NCBI GenBank assembly: GCA_964421815.1
Contig: CAYQYT010000007.1
Location: 1 to 64,000 of the forward strand
DNA length: 64,000 bases
From: DTU089 sp964421815
GTDB lineage: Bacteria; Bacillota; Clostridia; Oscillospirales; Acutalibacteraceae
Direction: 5' to 3'
Shown here: positions 41,572 through 50,181 of the stretch, piece by piece
Layout: the number at the start of each line of letters is the position of its first letter
Position numbering within the stretch: position 1 is the stretch's first letter
Program-made: the position numbers and the translations under genes
Notes under the pieces: model-generated
Databases searched by the model: none
What the model was told of the DNA's origin: nothing
Seen by the model: only the letters and a program-made list of their open reading frames with translations

Positions 41572-42363
41572 ATGAAAATTATCGAAAGTTTTATTTCCGG
41601 TAAAAAAAACGACCCCGAACTTTGTGAGGACGGATTGTTTATAAATGAAAATTTTATTGCCGTTATTGACGGCGTAACTTCTAAAAGTGACGCGCTTTTT
41701 AACGGCAAAACCGGTGGAAGAGCGGCAATGGAAAAAACAAAGGAATACCTGGAATCAGCCGATCCCAATTGCTCAGCTGAGAAAATTTTCAACGGTATTA
41801 ACAGTGCAATAAGGTCCGTTTACAGTGACGAGCCAACCGGTGAGGCCGCTGTTTTTATGGTAATTTATAACATAAAAAAGCAAAAGATTTGGAGTTTGGG
41901 AGACTGTCAGTGCCTTATAAATAACCAATACCACACGGATGAAAAGATTTTCGATAAAATTTTGGGCGATGTGCGTGCTTTAGCTTTGGAACTTGCCCGC
42001 CTTGAAGGCACAACGGACGATGTTTTGCTACATGATGATGTCGGTCGGAAGTTTATTTTGCAACTTTTGAAAAAGCAACATTTATTGGCAAATTCGGACA
42101 GCCGTTTCGGTTATGCCGTTCTTGACGGAACACCCTTTGATTCCGGCAGAATATCACAATTTGATGTTAACCCAAACGACTGTATAGTTTTAGCCAGCGA
42201 CGGCTATCCCAAAATATTTGATTCACTTGAAAAAAGCGAGGCTTGGCTTCAACATATCATAAACACCAATCCTCTGTGTGACAGAGAGTTTGTTTCCACA
42301 AAGGGTCTTGTTTTCGGAAACAGCTCCTTTGATGACAGAACTTATATCAGATTTATTGCGTAA
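41572..42363 (+). CDS. PP2C-like protein phosphatase domain protein
   Basis: 263 residues from ATG 41572 (GAGGTGCACTATG); an upstream TTG start is unsupported. PPM/PP2C motifs are recognisable but divergent: EDGLFI...AVIDGVTS, WSLGDCQCLI, VLASDGYPKIF and the final DDRTYIRF. The acidic metal ligands appear in place. No membrane helix or sensor domain is present, and no anti-sigma partner lies nearby. It may dephosphorylate a Ser/Thr kinase substrate or have another role. It ends at a hairpin shared with rnpB. Confidence 0.75.
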   Translation: MKIIESFISGKKNDPELCEDGLFINENFIAVIDGVTSKSDALFNGKTGGRAAMEKTKEYLESADPNCSAEKIFNGINSAIRSVYSDEPTGEAAVFMVIYNIKKQKIWSLGDCQCLINNQYHTDEKIFDKILGDVRALALELARLEGTTDDVLLHDDVGRKFILQLLKKQHLLANSDSRFGYAVLDGTPFDSGRISQFDVNPNDCIVLASDGYPKIFDSLEKSEAWLQHIINTNPLCDREFVSTKGLVFGNSSFDDRTYIRFIA

Positions 42364-42376
42364 CATACTTTATAAT

Positions 42377-42420
42377 AAAAAGGGCTGTAAAAAAACGGAA
42401 GTTTTTTTACAACCCTTTTT
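42377..42420. terminator. Bidirectional A/T-tract hairpin between PP2C gene and rnpB
   Basis: 20-nt arms with one mismatch (AAAAAGGGCTGTAAAAAAAC) and a GGAA loop. It ends the plus-strand phosphatase gene and the minus-strand RNase P RNA. T5 tail on both strands. Confidence 0.8.
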
Positions 42421-42759
42421 GGTAAAACTGTAAGCCGGGTTCTGTCGTTTAAGGCAATCATCTATCTACGCCATTTGTTGCCAAATGGCTCAAGCCACCC
42501 CTCGGGGTTGCGAAAAATCGCTGTCCGGCTGACTCCCCTGTCGGTGTTGCATCGGGTAGGGTTTACATGGCAGCAATGTCTCCATTGCCCCGGTGAGCTC
42601 TTACCTCGCCTTTCCACCCTTACCGAATAAATCGGCGGTATATCTCTGTTGCACTTTCCCTAAGGTTTCCCTCGGCTGCCGTTAGCAGTTACCCTGCCGT
42701 GTGATGCCCGGACTTTCCTCGTCTGTGAAAAATCACATCCGCGACTGCCCATTTTACCG
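42421..42759 (-). ncRNA. rnpB: RNase P RNA, bacterial
   Basis: The minus strand carries the universal core: GAGGAAAGTCCGGGC near the 5' part and AGAACCCGGCTTACAG at the 3' end. The 5' and 3' ends pair as GGTAAAA (42752-42758) with TTTTACC (42421-42427), giving the P1 helix. The length of about 339 nt and the strong promoter whose -10 ends 6 bp upstream fit. It cuts tRNA 5' leaders, including presumably the tRNA-Ala that abuts a coding gene at 56273. The exact 5' end is estimated from the promoter. Confidence 0.93.
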
Positions 42760-42765
42760 AGGACA

Positions 42766-42794
42766 ATTTTACAATATTTTTAATTTTTCGTCAA
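42766..42794 (-). promoter_or_regulatory. rnpB promoter
   Basis: On the minus strand, TTGACG (42789-42794), 17 bp, TAAAAT (42766-42771). The predicted start matches the 5' strand of P1. Confidence 0.75.
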
Positions 42795-42923
42795 GCGGTA
42801 AATAATTTTGTATATTATTATTACATATTATATTAAAAAATTTCCGAAAACTATTGATACTTTTCCCATTTTCTGCAATAATAAGGTGTCGAATTATTAA
42901 TTTTTTTACCGGAGTTTTCTATT

Positions 42924-44588
42924 ATGAATTATGATTGCAACAAATTAGCCGATTTACTGTTCCCCAATGTTACGGAAACGGTGGAAGACCTTGAGAAAAA
43001 ATACCCCGAAAGGCAGTTGAAAGAGGGCGCCCGTGTTACGCGTTTTGCCCCCTCCCCCACGGGTTATCTTCATATCGGTGCATTCTATACCGCCCTTATT
43101 AACATTCTTACTGCGGATGTTTCCGGAGGAAAAGCCTATTTAAGAATTGAGGATACGGACAAAAAACGTGAAATACAGGACGGTGTTTCCGCAATTATTA
43201 ACGGATTCAAGGATTTCGGCATCCAATTTTCCGAGGGTGTTACGGGATTTGATTCCGAAAGCGGTGAATACGGCCCCTACACTCAAAGCAAGCGTGCGGA
43301 GATTTATCACATAGTTGCAAAACAACTTGTTAAGGACGGACTTGCCTATCCCTGTTTCTGTTCTTCGGAAGAACTGACTGAACTTCGGGCACAACAGGAA
43401 AAAGACGGTGCCTTAATCACGGGTTATTTCGGCAAATACGCAAAATGCCGTGACCTTTCTTTAGATGAAATCAAAGCAAATCTTGACGGGGGAAAAACCT
43501 ATGTACTCCGCTTCCGTTCCAACGGCAGTGAGGACAAAAAAATCACCTTTGACGATATGATTCGCGGCAAAATTGAGATGCCCGAAAATGTAATTGACGA
43601 GGTTCTTTTAAAATCCGACGGTATTCCCACATACCATTTCGCCCACATTTGCGACGACCACTTTATGAGAACAACCCACGTTATCCGTGCGGAAGAGTGG
43701 ATTTCATCAGTTCCCAAACACATTGCAATTTTCAAGGCTTGCGGATTTAAAGTTCCCAAATACGCCCATCTTTCACAGGTTATGAAACTTGACGAGGATG
43801 ACGGCAACAAGAGAAAAATTTCCAAAAGAAAAGACCCGGAAGCCGCAGTAAGTTACTTCTTTGAAGCGGGATTCCCCAAAGAGAGTATTCTGGAATATCT
43901 TTTGACCCTCATTAACTCAAACTTTGAGGAGTGGAGAAGAGCAAATCCCAAAGAAAGCGTTTTCGCTTTCCCCTTTAATCTGAAAAAAATGAGTCCCAGC
44001 GGCTGTCTTTTTGACCTTGTAAAACTCAATGACGTCAGCAAAAATGTCATTTCCATTATGAGCGCTCAAACCGTTTACGATTATATTTCCCAATGGGCAC
44101 AAAAATATGACGGCGAGTTCTACAAAGTATTTACCGCCGACCCCGAGCGTTCAAAGGCAATGGTTAACATTGACAGGGAAAGCAACAAACCCCGTAAAGA
44201 TATTGCAAAATGGGGCGAGGTCAAGGAATATTTCTCATATATGTTTGACGAATATTACACCCCCGCTTTTGAACTTCCCGAAAATATACAAAAAGAGGAT
44301 GCAAAAGCAATTCTCGAAAATTATCTTGCAGTTTACAGCGATAAGGATGATAAGGAACTCTGGTTCTCCAAAATCAAAGACCTTTGCGAGCCTTTGGGAT
44401 TCACCCCCAATGTCAAAGAATACAAGAAAAATCCCGAACTTTACAAAGGACATGTTGGAGATGTTTCGACAGTTATTCGCCTTGCGGTAACATCAAGAAA
44501 GAATACTCCCGACCTTTGCTCGATTATGCAACTTTTGGGACAAGATAAGGTTAACGAAAGAATAAATAAAGTTTTGGAATCACTTTAA
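42924..44588 (+). CDS. gltX: Glutamyl-tRNA synthetase
   Basis: 554 residues, longer than the common bacterial GltX of about 480. An N-terminal extension of about 40 residues precedes the signature RFAPSPTGYLHIGAFYTA (HIGA in place of HIGH/HIGG). The KMSKS loop is KISKRKDPEA. The C-terminal region is also extended. Because glnS follows 11 bp later, this enzyme is expected to discriminate against tRNA-Gln, charging only tRNA-Glu. A possible promoter lies at 42854-42882 (TTGATA-17-AATAAT). The leader is too short for a T-box. Confidence 0.93.
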   Translation: MNYDCNKLADLLFPNVTETVEDLEKKYPERQLKEGARVTRFAPSPTGYLHIGAFYTALINILTADVSGGKAYLRIEDTDKKREIQDGVSAIINGFKDFGIQFSEGVTGFDSESGEYGPYTQSKRAEIYHIVAKQLVKDGLAYPCFCSSEELTELRAQQEKDGALITGYFGKYAKCRDLSLDEIKANLDGGKTYVLRFRSNGSEDKKITFDDMIRGKIEMPENVIDEVLLKSDGIPTYHFAHICDDHFMRTTHVIRAEEWISSVPKHIAIFKACGFKVPKYAHLSQVMKLDEDDGNKRKISKRKDPEAAVSYFFEAGFPKESILEYLLTLINSNFEEWRRANPKESVFAFPFNLKKMSPSGCLFDLVKLNDVSKNVISIMSAQTVYDYISQWAQKYDGEFYKVFTADPERSKAMVNIDRESNKPRKDIAKWGEVKEYFSYMFDEYYTPAFELPENIQKEDAKAILENYLAVYSDKDDKELWFSKIKDLCEPLGFTPNVKEYKKNPELYKGHVGDVSTVIRLAVTSRKNTPDLCSIMQLLGQDKVNERINKVLESL

Positions 44589-44599
44589 GGAGATACATT

Positions 44600-46261
44600 A
44601 TGGAAGAAATTATTAACGAAACCGCGGGTAATTTTATCCACGATATTATTGACGAAGAATTGGCTGAGGGAGTTAACACGAGAGTTCAGACCCGTTTCCC
44701 TCCTGAGCCAAACGGCTATCTTCACATCGGTCACGCAAAGGCAATTTGCATCGACTTTACAACGGCCATGAAATACGGCGGTGTATGCAACCTCCGTCTT
44801 GACGATACAAACCCTGCAAAAGAGGATTTGGAATATGTTGAGTCCATTAAGGAAGATATTGAATGGCTTGGCTTTAAGTGGGAGAAATGCCTTTACGCTT
44901 CAAGCTATTTTGATTTCCTTTATGAATGTGCAATAAAACTCATTAAGGATGGAAAAGCCTATGTTGATGACCTTTCCGCAGAGGAAATGAGGGAATATCG
45001 CGGAACTCTTACGGAGCCCGGCAAAAACAGCCCCTACCGTGACAGAACCGTGGAAGAAAATATGGACCTTTTCAAGAGAATGACCGAGGGCGAATTCCCC
45101 GACGGTGCAAAGGTTCTCCGTGCAAAAATTGATATGGCATCACCAAATATGAATATGCGTGACCCTGCAATTTACAGAATAATGCACGTTGACCACCACC
45201 AGACCGGCAACAAATGGTGCGTTTACCCCATCTATGACTTTGCCCATCCCCTTTCCGATGCCCGTGAGGGTGTAACATATTCCCTGTGTTCTTTGGAATT
45301 TGAAAATCACAGACCCCTTTACAACTGGTTCATTGAGCAAATCGGATTTGAGGAGCCACCCAGACAGATTGAATTTGCAAGACTCAACCTTAACTACTGT
45401 ATTACAAGTAAAAGAAGAAATATCCGTCTTGTTACGGACAACCTTGTCAGCGGTTGGGACGATCCCCGAATGGCTACAATCTGCGGTATGAGAAGACGGG
45501 GCTATCCCGCACAGGCAATCCGCACATTCATTGAAAAGGTTGGCGTTTCAAAGGCATACAGCGTTGTTGATTACGGTCTTCTTGAAGCATGCGTAAGGGA
45601 TGAACTTAATGAAAATGCTCCCCGCGCTATGGCAGTCCTCGATCCCCTCAAAGTTGTTATCGACAACTACCCGGAAGGTCAGACCGAGGAATTAGAGGTG
45701 GAAATCCATCCCGACAAACCGGAACTCGGCAAAAGAAAAGTTACATTCGGCAGAGAAATTTTCGTTGAAAAAAGCGACTTTATGGCTGAGCCTGTAAAAA
45801 AATACTTCCGTCTTTTCCCCGGCAACGAAGTCAGACTTAAAGGTGCCTATTTCATTACCTGCAATTCTTACGAAACCGATGAAAACGGCAATGTAACTGT
45901 TCTCCATTGTTCCTATGACCCCGAAACAAAGGGCGGCAATGCTCCCGACGGCAGAAAGGTCAAGGGTACAATCCACTGGGCAGGTCCCAAAGCATTCAAA
46001 GCCGAGGTCAGACTTTATGACAGACTTTTTAACGTTGAGGATCCTGCAAGTGTTCCCGACGATGAATTTGTTGATGCAATCAATCCCGAATCCCTTATTG
46101 TGCTTAAAGACTGCCTTATTGAAGAGGGTATCAAGGATGCAAAAAACCTTGATTCATTCCAGTTTATGAGGAACGGTTATTTCTGCGTTGACAAGGACTC
46201 CACGGCAGAAACCCCCGTTTTCAACAGAACCGTTCAGCTTAACTCTTCTTGGAAAAAATAA
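44600..46261 (+). CDS. glnS: Glutaminyl-tRNA synthetase
   Basis: 553 residues, typical for bacterial GlnRS. Motifs: PPEPNGYLHIGHAKA (HIGH) and the KMSKS equivalent ITSKRR followed by VSGWDDPRM. The anticodon-binding beta-barrel domains at the C-terminus are complete. Most Bacillota lack GlnRS and use GatCAB transamidation for tRNA-Gln. Those with it, including several Clostridia, acquired it secondarily from the eukaryote-derived lineage. AAGGAGATACATTATG start. Co-transcribed with gltX. Confidence 0.95.
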   Translation: MEEIINETAGNFIHDIIDEELAEGVNTRVQTRFPPEPNGYLHIGHAKAICIDFTTAMKYGGVCNLRLDDTNPAKEDLEYVESIKEDIEWLGFKWEKCLYASSYFDFLYECAIKLIKDGKAYVDDLSAEEMREYRGTLTEPGKNSPYRDRTVEENMDLFKRMTEGEFPDGAKVLRAKIDMASPNMNMRDPAIYRIMHVDHHQTGNKWCVYPIYDFAHPLSDAREGVTYSLCSLEFENHRPLYNWFIEQIGFEEPPRQIEFARLNLNYCITSKRRNIRLVTDNLVSGWDDPRMATICGMRRRGYPAQAIRTFIEKVGVSKAYSVVDYGLLEACVRDELNENAPRAMAVLDPLKVVIDNYPEGQTEELEVEIHPDKPELGKRKVTFGREIFVEKSDFMAEPVKKYFRLFPGNEVRLKGAYFITCNSYETDENGNVTVLHCSYDPETKGGNAPDGRKVKGTIHWAGPKAFKAEVRLYDRLFNVEDPASVPDDEFVDAINPESLIVLKDCLIEEGIKDAKNLDSFQFMRNGYFCVDKDSTAETPVFNRTVQLNSSWKK

Positions 46262-46281
46262 TTCCGAAAGGATGAAAAATA

Positions 46282-46965
46282 ATGAAATATGTATATAAAA
46301 TCGTTGCTGCTTTAGGTGCGTTGGCAGTGATACCGATAATGTTTTTTTCAAAACTTTTCTATTATAAAATCACTTCTGTGGCTTTGGATGCCATTATGCT
46401 CATTTTAAAACTTACAAACAGCAGTGCTTTGGATGAACTTCTTGCCCAAACAGGAGGCAAAGCCATTGAAGCTATCGGCGATTCGATGTCATTTTACGAT
46501 GTTTTTCAAACCACATCTTCTTTAAGCGGTCTGCTTAGTCAATCCGGCTCGGATTCTTCCGCTTTTGATGCAATAAAAGCACCTTTAATTGTTTTTGCAG
46601 TTGTTACGATACTTATTGTACTGTGTGCCGTTGTTACAGCCGTTTTTGCAATAGTTTTTAAAAATAATCGTAAAGTTATCTATTCATCAATTACAGGAAT
46701 CGGACTTTCTTTAATCCTCAAGGAGTCCTTTGAGGCAATTGCCGCCCCCGTACTTGAAGGAACAGTAAGCCTTTCCACCTTAACGGGAAGTGTTTGGGGA
46801 GATTTAATCGGAAATGTTGAAGAGTTTTTCCTCACCAACAACTTTTGGTTTATTCCCGCTGTGTTTGGTGCAGTAATTCTTTGGACGGTGCTTTATAACT
46901 ATACACTCCCCGATGACGAAAAAAGAGAAAGAAAACTTATGCTCGGAGAGGCGGATGACCAATGA
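46282..46965 (+). CDS. Integral membrane protein, unknown
   Basis: 227 residues with about four to five hydrophobic segments (about 7-25, 95-125, 130-150 and 190-210) and a charged C-terminus (PDDEKRERKLMLGEADDQ). Not recognised. AAAGGATGAAAAATAATG start. Lies 20 bp after glnS and overlaps the YhcH gene by 4 bp, so it bridges translation genes and a sugar-related gene. Confidence 0.7.
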   Translation: MKYVYKIVAALGALAVIPIMFFSKLFYYKITSVALDAIMLILKLTNSSALDELLAQTGGKAIEAIGDSMSFYDVFQTTSSLSGLLSQSGSDSSAFDAIKAPLIVFAVVTILIVLCAVVTAVFAIVFKNNRKVIYSSITGIGLSLILKESFEAIAAPVLEGTVSLSTLTGSVWGDLIGNVEEFFLTNNFWFIPAVFGAVILWTVLYNYTLPDDEKRERKLMLGEADDQ

Positions 46966-47414
46966 TTTACGACAAAGTTGAAAACATGGGTTTGTATTTT
47001 GACAAACGCCCCGGCTTTCAAAAGGTTGAGGAAGTGTTCAAAGAATTCTGCAAAGCACCCTTTGAAAGCGGCAAAATCGAGATGGACGGGGAAAATGCCT
47101 GGTGTAATGTTTGCAAATACACTATAAACCCCGACAGTCCCTTGAAATACGAATCCCACAGAGAATATGCCGATGTCCAGGTAATGTTCGACGGTGAGGA
47201 AAATATCGGTTGGGCAAATTTCTCGGAATGTACTATTACCGAGGATTTCAAAGAGGGCGGGGACATTGCCTTTATGGATGCCCCGAGCGGTCAGCTTCTG
47301 GCATTGAGAAAGGGCTATTTTATGGTGTTCTTCCCCCAGGATGCCCACGCACCCTGCCGAAAGAGTGAAAATTCCGATTTTGCTCACAAATTAGTGTTTA
47401 AGATAAAATTATAA
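46962..47414 (+). CDS. YhcH/YjgK/YiaL family protein
   Basis: 150 residues, the full family length. The pattern includes YESHREYADVQVMFDGEENIGWA and a C-terminal FFPQDAHAPC, where the His residues form the metal-binding cupin-like site. The family is linked to sugar-acid and sialic-acid catabolism (EbgC, YhcH). The proposed activity is anomerase or isomerase. Coupled by ATGA to the membrane protein upstream. It may serve the uronate/aldonate genes at 50-55 kb. Confidence 0.88.
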   Translation: MIYDKVENMGLYFDKRPGFQKVEEVFKEFCKAPFESGKIEMDGENAWCNVCKYTINPDSPLKYESHREYADVQVMFDGEENIGWANFSECTITEDFKEGGDIAFMDAPSGQLLALRKGYFMVFFPQDAHAPCRKSENSDFAHKLVFKIKL

Positions 47415-47420
47415 AAGATT

Positions 47421-47458
47421 CAATCCCCTAAGAACTTCAAAAAATTCTTAGGGGATTG
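47421..47458. terminator. Hairpin between YhcH gene and histidine kinase gene
   Basis: Perfect 14-bp stem CAATCCCCTAAGAA/TTCTTAGGGGATTG with a 10-nt loop, between two convergent genes. T tract is modest on both sides. Confidence 0.7.
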
Positions 47459-47461
47459 TTA

Positions 47462-48799
47462 TTAGTTATGAGGTAAACTTATTACAAGATTAAATACTCC
47501 ATTTTCATATTTCACAAGCATATCGCCTTTATGCTTATCAACTGTTCTTTTGATACTTTTAAGACCAAGACCGTGATTTTCACTGTCCTTTTTCCTTGAA
47601 ATATATGCCCCTGCTCTGCGCTTTGGCGCTTCAACTGACGGATTCTTAATGGAGATAATCATTTCCTCGTCATTATCTTCAATTTTTGTATCAATGTATC
47701 TGTCGCTTCGTTTTTCAAATTTCACACAAGCCTCAACTGCATTATCAAGGGCATTACTGAGAATTGTGCAAATATCCATTGCAGGAATTTTTGTGCTTTC
47801 AAGGGGAGTTATATCAAACTGTGTTGAAATACCGTTTTTCTGTGCATAAAGGAGTTTTTCATTGAGCACCGCATCAACTGCAGAATTTTTGCTCATTGAA
47901 ACATAGGTTGCTTCCTCAACTGCATCTGTCATTTTTTCAAGATACTCTAAAAGCTCCTCTTTTGTTCCGTTTTCTGCCACACCTTTAAGAACAAAAATAT
48001 GATTTTTAAGGTCGTGACGGAGTTCTCTTGTTCGGTTATAGCTTTCTTCAATACGCTTAAAGGATTCTTTTTCAAGGCGCATTTGCGTATTTAAAAGGTC
48101 AGCATTTCGTCTTATTTCAAGTTGGTTTTGTAGCTTTGAAAACAGTGTGAAAACAAGAACATTAATGAAAACAAGACCCACAGTTGAAATAATAATATAA
48201 ATATTAATCTCTTCCCCAGGGGCTAATAAATCTATGTAATACTGGTAAACAGTAAGAGTACCAAGGGTTGTTACAGGCACTGTTAAAAGAAGAAGCCAAT
48301 ATCTTATAGGAACGGCTTTATTCTTTGATTTTGTGAACATACCAACAAGAATGATTATAATAAGCATAAAGATGTTGGGCAGTTCAATTGAAAGTATTCT
48401 GTAGAAGAAGCTATCCATATCAAGATATGGAATTCTCTCAAAAACTTCATCTATAAACAGTGAAAATGCAAAATAGGAAAGGAGCTTTGAAAGGGCAACA
48501 AAAAGAGAATAAATTACAAGGAAAAGCCCTTTTAATCTCTTTTTTCCATCATAAATTATAAATGCAACAGCAAAAATCAGAAGCAGTTGCACACCGGTTT
48601 TAATATTACCGCTTTGCCCTGTTTCCTGAAGCGCAAGAAGCACACCCGAGCTTACAACAAATGCCGTCCATTTGGGGATTTTGCTTTTATATTTTTCATC
48701 AAAAAAGGCATTCATCAGAAGAAACGCAAAAAGCATTTCAAGGGTTGATGAAAACAGCCTTATGAGATAGAACAAGGTTGTTTCAATAAATTCAAGCAT
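47462..48799 (-). CDS. GHKL-type sensor histidine kinase
   Basis: 445 residues. Six N-terminal membrane helices (about 1-215), a coiled-coil linker, the phospho-acceptor helix RELRHDLKNHIFVLKG and a GHKL ATPase domain with N-box SNALDNAVEAC and G-box GLGLKSIKR. This is the AgrC/CitA-like class that senses peptides or other extracellular signals. Six bp downstream of the LytTR regulator on the same strand. No pheromone precursor or AgrB-like protease is seen nearby. Confidence 0.92.
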   Translation of the reverse strand: MLEFIETTLFYLIRLFSSTLEMLFAFLLMNAFFDEKYKSKIPKWTAFVVSSGVLLALQETGQSGNIKTGVQLLLIFAVAFIIYDGKKRLKGLFLVIYSLFVALSKLLSYFAFSLFIDEVFERIPYLDMDSFFYRILSIELPNIFMLIIIILVGMFTKSKNKAVPIRYWLLLLTVPVTTLGTLTVYQYYIDLLAPGEEINIYIIISTVGLVFINVLVFTLFSKLQNQLEIRRNADLLNTQMRLEKESFKRIEESYNRTRELRHDLKNHIFVLKGVAENGTKEELLEYLEKMTDAVEEATYVSMSKNSAVDAVLNEKLLYAQKNGISTQFDITPLESTKIPAMDICTILSNALDNAVEACVKFEKRSDRYIDTKIEDNDEEMIISIKNPSVEAPKRRAGAYISRKKDSENHGLGLKSIKRTVDKHKGDMLVKYENGVFNLVISLPHN

Positions 48800-48805
48800 A
48801 TTTTA

Positions 48806-49516
48806 TCACCTTTTTGACCAAAGATATGCGTTTTTAACAGCAGATGTCTTGCTTTTGCTTACAGGAAGAACATCACCATTTTTAAGTTCAACGCAATCCT
48901 TCTGAACACTTTTAATTTTTCGGGCATTAACGTAATAGCTCTGGTGAGTTCTTATAAAATCCTTGCCGTCAAGGTATTTTTCCACTTCATCCAATTTGCC
49001 ATAAAAAGAATATTCATCATTTTTGGTGTGAACAATAAGAATTCTTTTGTTGCTTTCAAAATATAAAATATCATTGAGTGGAATATTCTTAACTGCTGAT
49101 GCAGTTTTCACTGTATAAAAACTATCGTCAGCTTTTGAAAGTTCCCCGAGACATTCACCGAAAATCCTGTCAAAGGCATTAACAAGGTCGGTTTTGAGAA
49201 TATATCTGAAAGCCTTTACCTCATATCCTGAGAACACATATTCTGCAGAGGAGGTAACAAAAACGATAAGAGCCTCAACACCAAAATCACGAAGCTGCTT
49301 TGCACAGTCAACTCCATTAACCGTTTTCATTTTTATATCCAAGAAAATTATATCAAAGGTTGACGGATTTTCTTTGCAATACTCAATCAGAGGTGTTCCG
49401 TCATAAAACACCTCTAACTCAGCCTCTTCATCAGCTTTTGCCAGATAATCCCTTGTTCTTTTTTCTATGTAATCGCAAACATTTTTCTCATCATCGCATA
49501 TTGCAATTTTAAGCAT
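48806..49516 (-). CDS. LytTR-family response regulator
   Basis: 236 residues. Receiver domain at about 1-120 with CDDE and phospho-acceptor Asp60 in IIFLDIKMK. LytTR DNA-binding domain at about 135-236 (LNDILYFESNKR...RTHQSYYVN). The cognate kinase gene follows. LytTR regulators bind direct repeats of about 10 bp spaced by 11-13; none was located with confidence. The preceding membrane protein gene ends 41 bp upstream and is a candidate target or co-sensor. Confidence 0.93.
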   Translation of the reverse strand: MLKIAICDDEKNVCDYIEKRTRDYLAKADEEAELEVFYDGTPLIEYCKENPSTFDIIFLDIKMKTVNGVDCAKQLRDFGVEALIVFVTSSAEYVFSGYEVKAFRYILKTDLVNAFDRIFGECLGELSKADDSFYTVKTASAVKNIPLNDILYFESNKRILIVHTKNDEYSFYGKLDEVEKYLDGKDFIRTHQSYYVNARKIKSVQKDCVELKNGDVLPVSKSKTSAVKNAYLWSKR

Positions 49517-49557
49517 ATTCCCACCTCGGAATTTGTACTAAAATTAATATAGCATAT

Positions 49558-50082
49558 TTATTCTGTTATTGCTACTGATTTCTTATGTTTTATCTTTTTA
49601 TATAGTATAAGTGATATTATAATTGCTACAACTAAAAACACGATTATAGTGCTATCTTCTATAAAAGCATCCTTATAAACCCAATAGAAAGATTTCACTC
49701 CATTAAAAACCTCAAACGCCATTCTTCCGAAAGGATACAAAACCCAACCAATTGTAAAAGCAAATATCCATGTTAAAATGTTGCCATCGTCGCTGAATAG
49801 CATTGAGAACGCGCTTGATAATACCGGTAACGCTGTGGCTGTTAAAGCCGACACATACATTACTTCTAATGATTTTCTTTTACTGATAACAGTAATAATA
49901 ATCAATAATGCAGGAATGAGTATTACAACAGCCATTGACACTTTACAAGAGGAAATCAAATTTCCTGTATCTATTAACCACATATCTACTGTATAAGTGT
50001 TAACTAAAGCTCCAATCCCCCACAACAACATTATACTGAAAAAGCCTATTATGAATTGAATAACCGGATTAAGTTTTTTCAT
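49558..50082 (-). CDS. Integral membrane protein next to the two-component system
   Basis: About 174 residues, four membrane helices, with a lysine-rich C-terminus (YKKIKHKKSVAITE). I start at ATG 50082, giving AAAGGGG a normal 9-nt spacing; the ATG three codons earlier touches the Shine-Dalgarno. Not recognised. First gene before the LytTR/GHKL pair, possibly in the same operon, so it may be a sensor accessory or an ABC-free transport component. Confidence 0.7.
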   Translation of the reverse strand: MKKLNPVIQFIIGFFSIMLLWGIGALVNTYTVDMWLIDTGNLISSCKVSMAVVILIPALLIIITVISKRKSLEVMYVSALTATALPVLSSAFSMLFSDDGNILTWIFAFTIGWVLYPFGRMAFEVFNGVKSFYWVYKDAFIEDSTIIVFLVVAIIISLILYKKIKHKKSVAITE

Positions 50083-50127
50083 AACCAACATCCCCTTTCT
50101 TTATCTACATCATAGCAAAACTAAATA

Positions 50128-50161
50128 AAAACTGCTCGAAATGTAAATTTCGGGCAGTTTT
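50128..50161. terminator. Terminator of the sugar-acid operon
   Basis: 14-bp stem AAACTGCTCGAAAT/ATTTCGGGCAGTTT (one G-U pair), 4-nt loop, T runs on both strands. It closes the minus-strand operon ending at 50182. Confidence 0.8.
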
Positions 50162-50181
50162 TTGTAATTTTTGGTATTATT

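Noticed and set aside
42421..42759. tmRNA or SRP RNA
   Set aside because: The GAGGAAAGTCCGGGC core and AACCCGGCTTACAG end identify RNase P RNA.
42860..42923. T-box leaders upstream of gltX, metG and argS
   Set aside because: The leaders are too short and lack the TGGNACCGCG-like T-box sequence.
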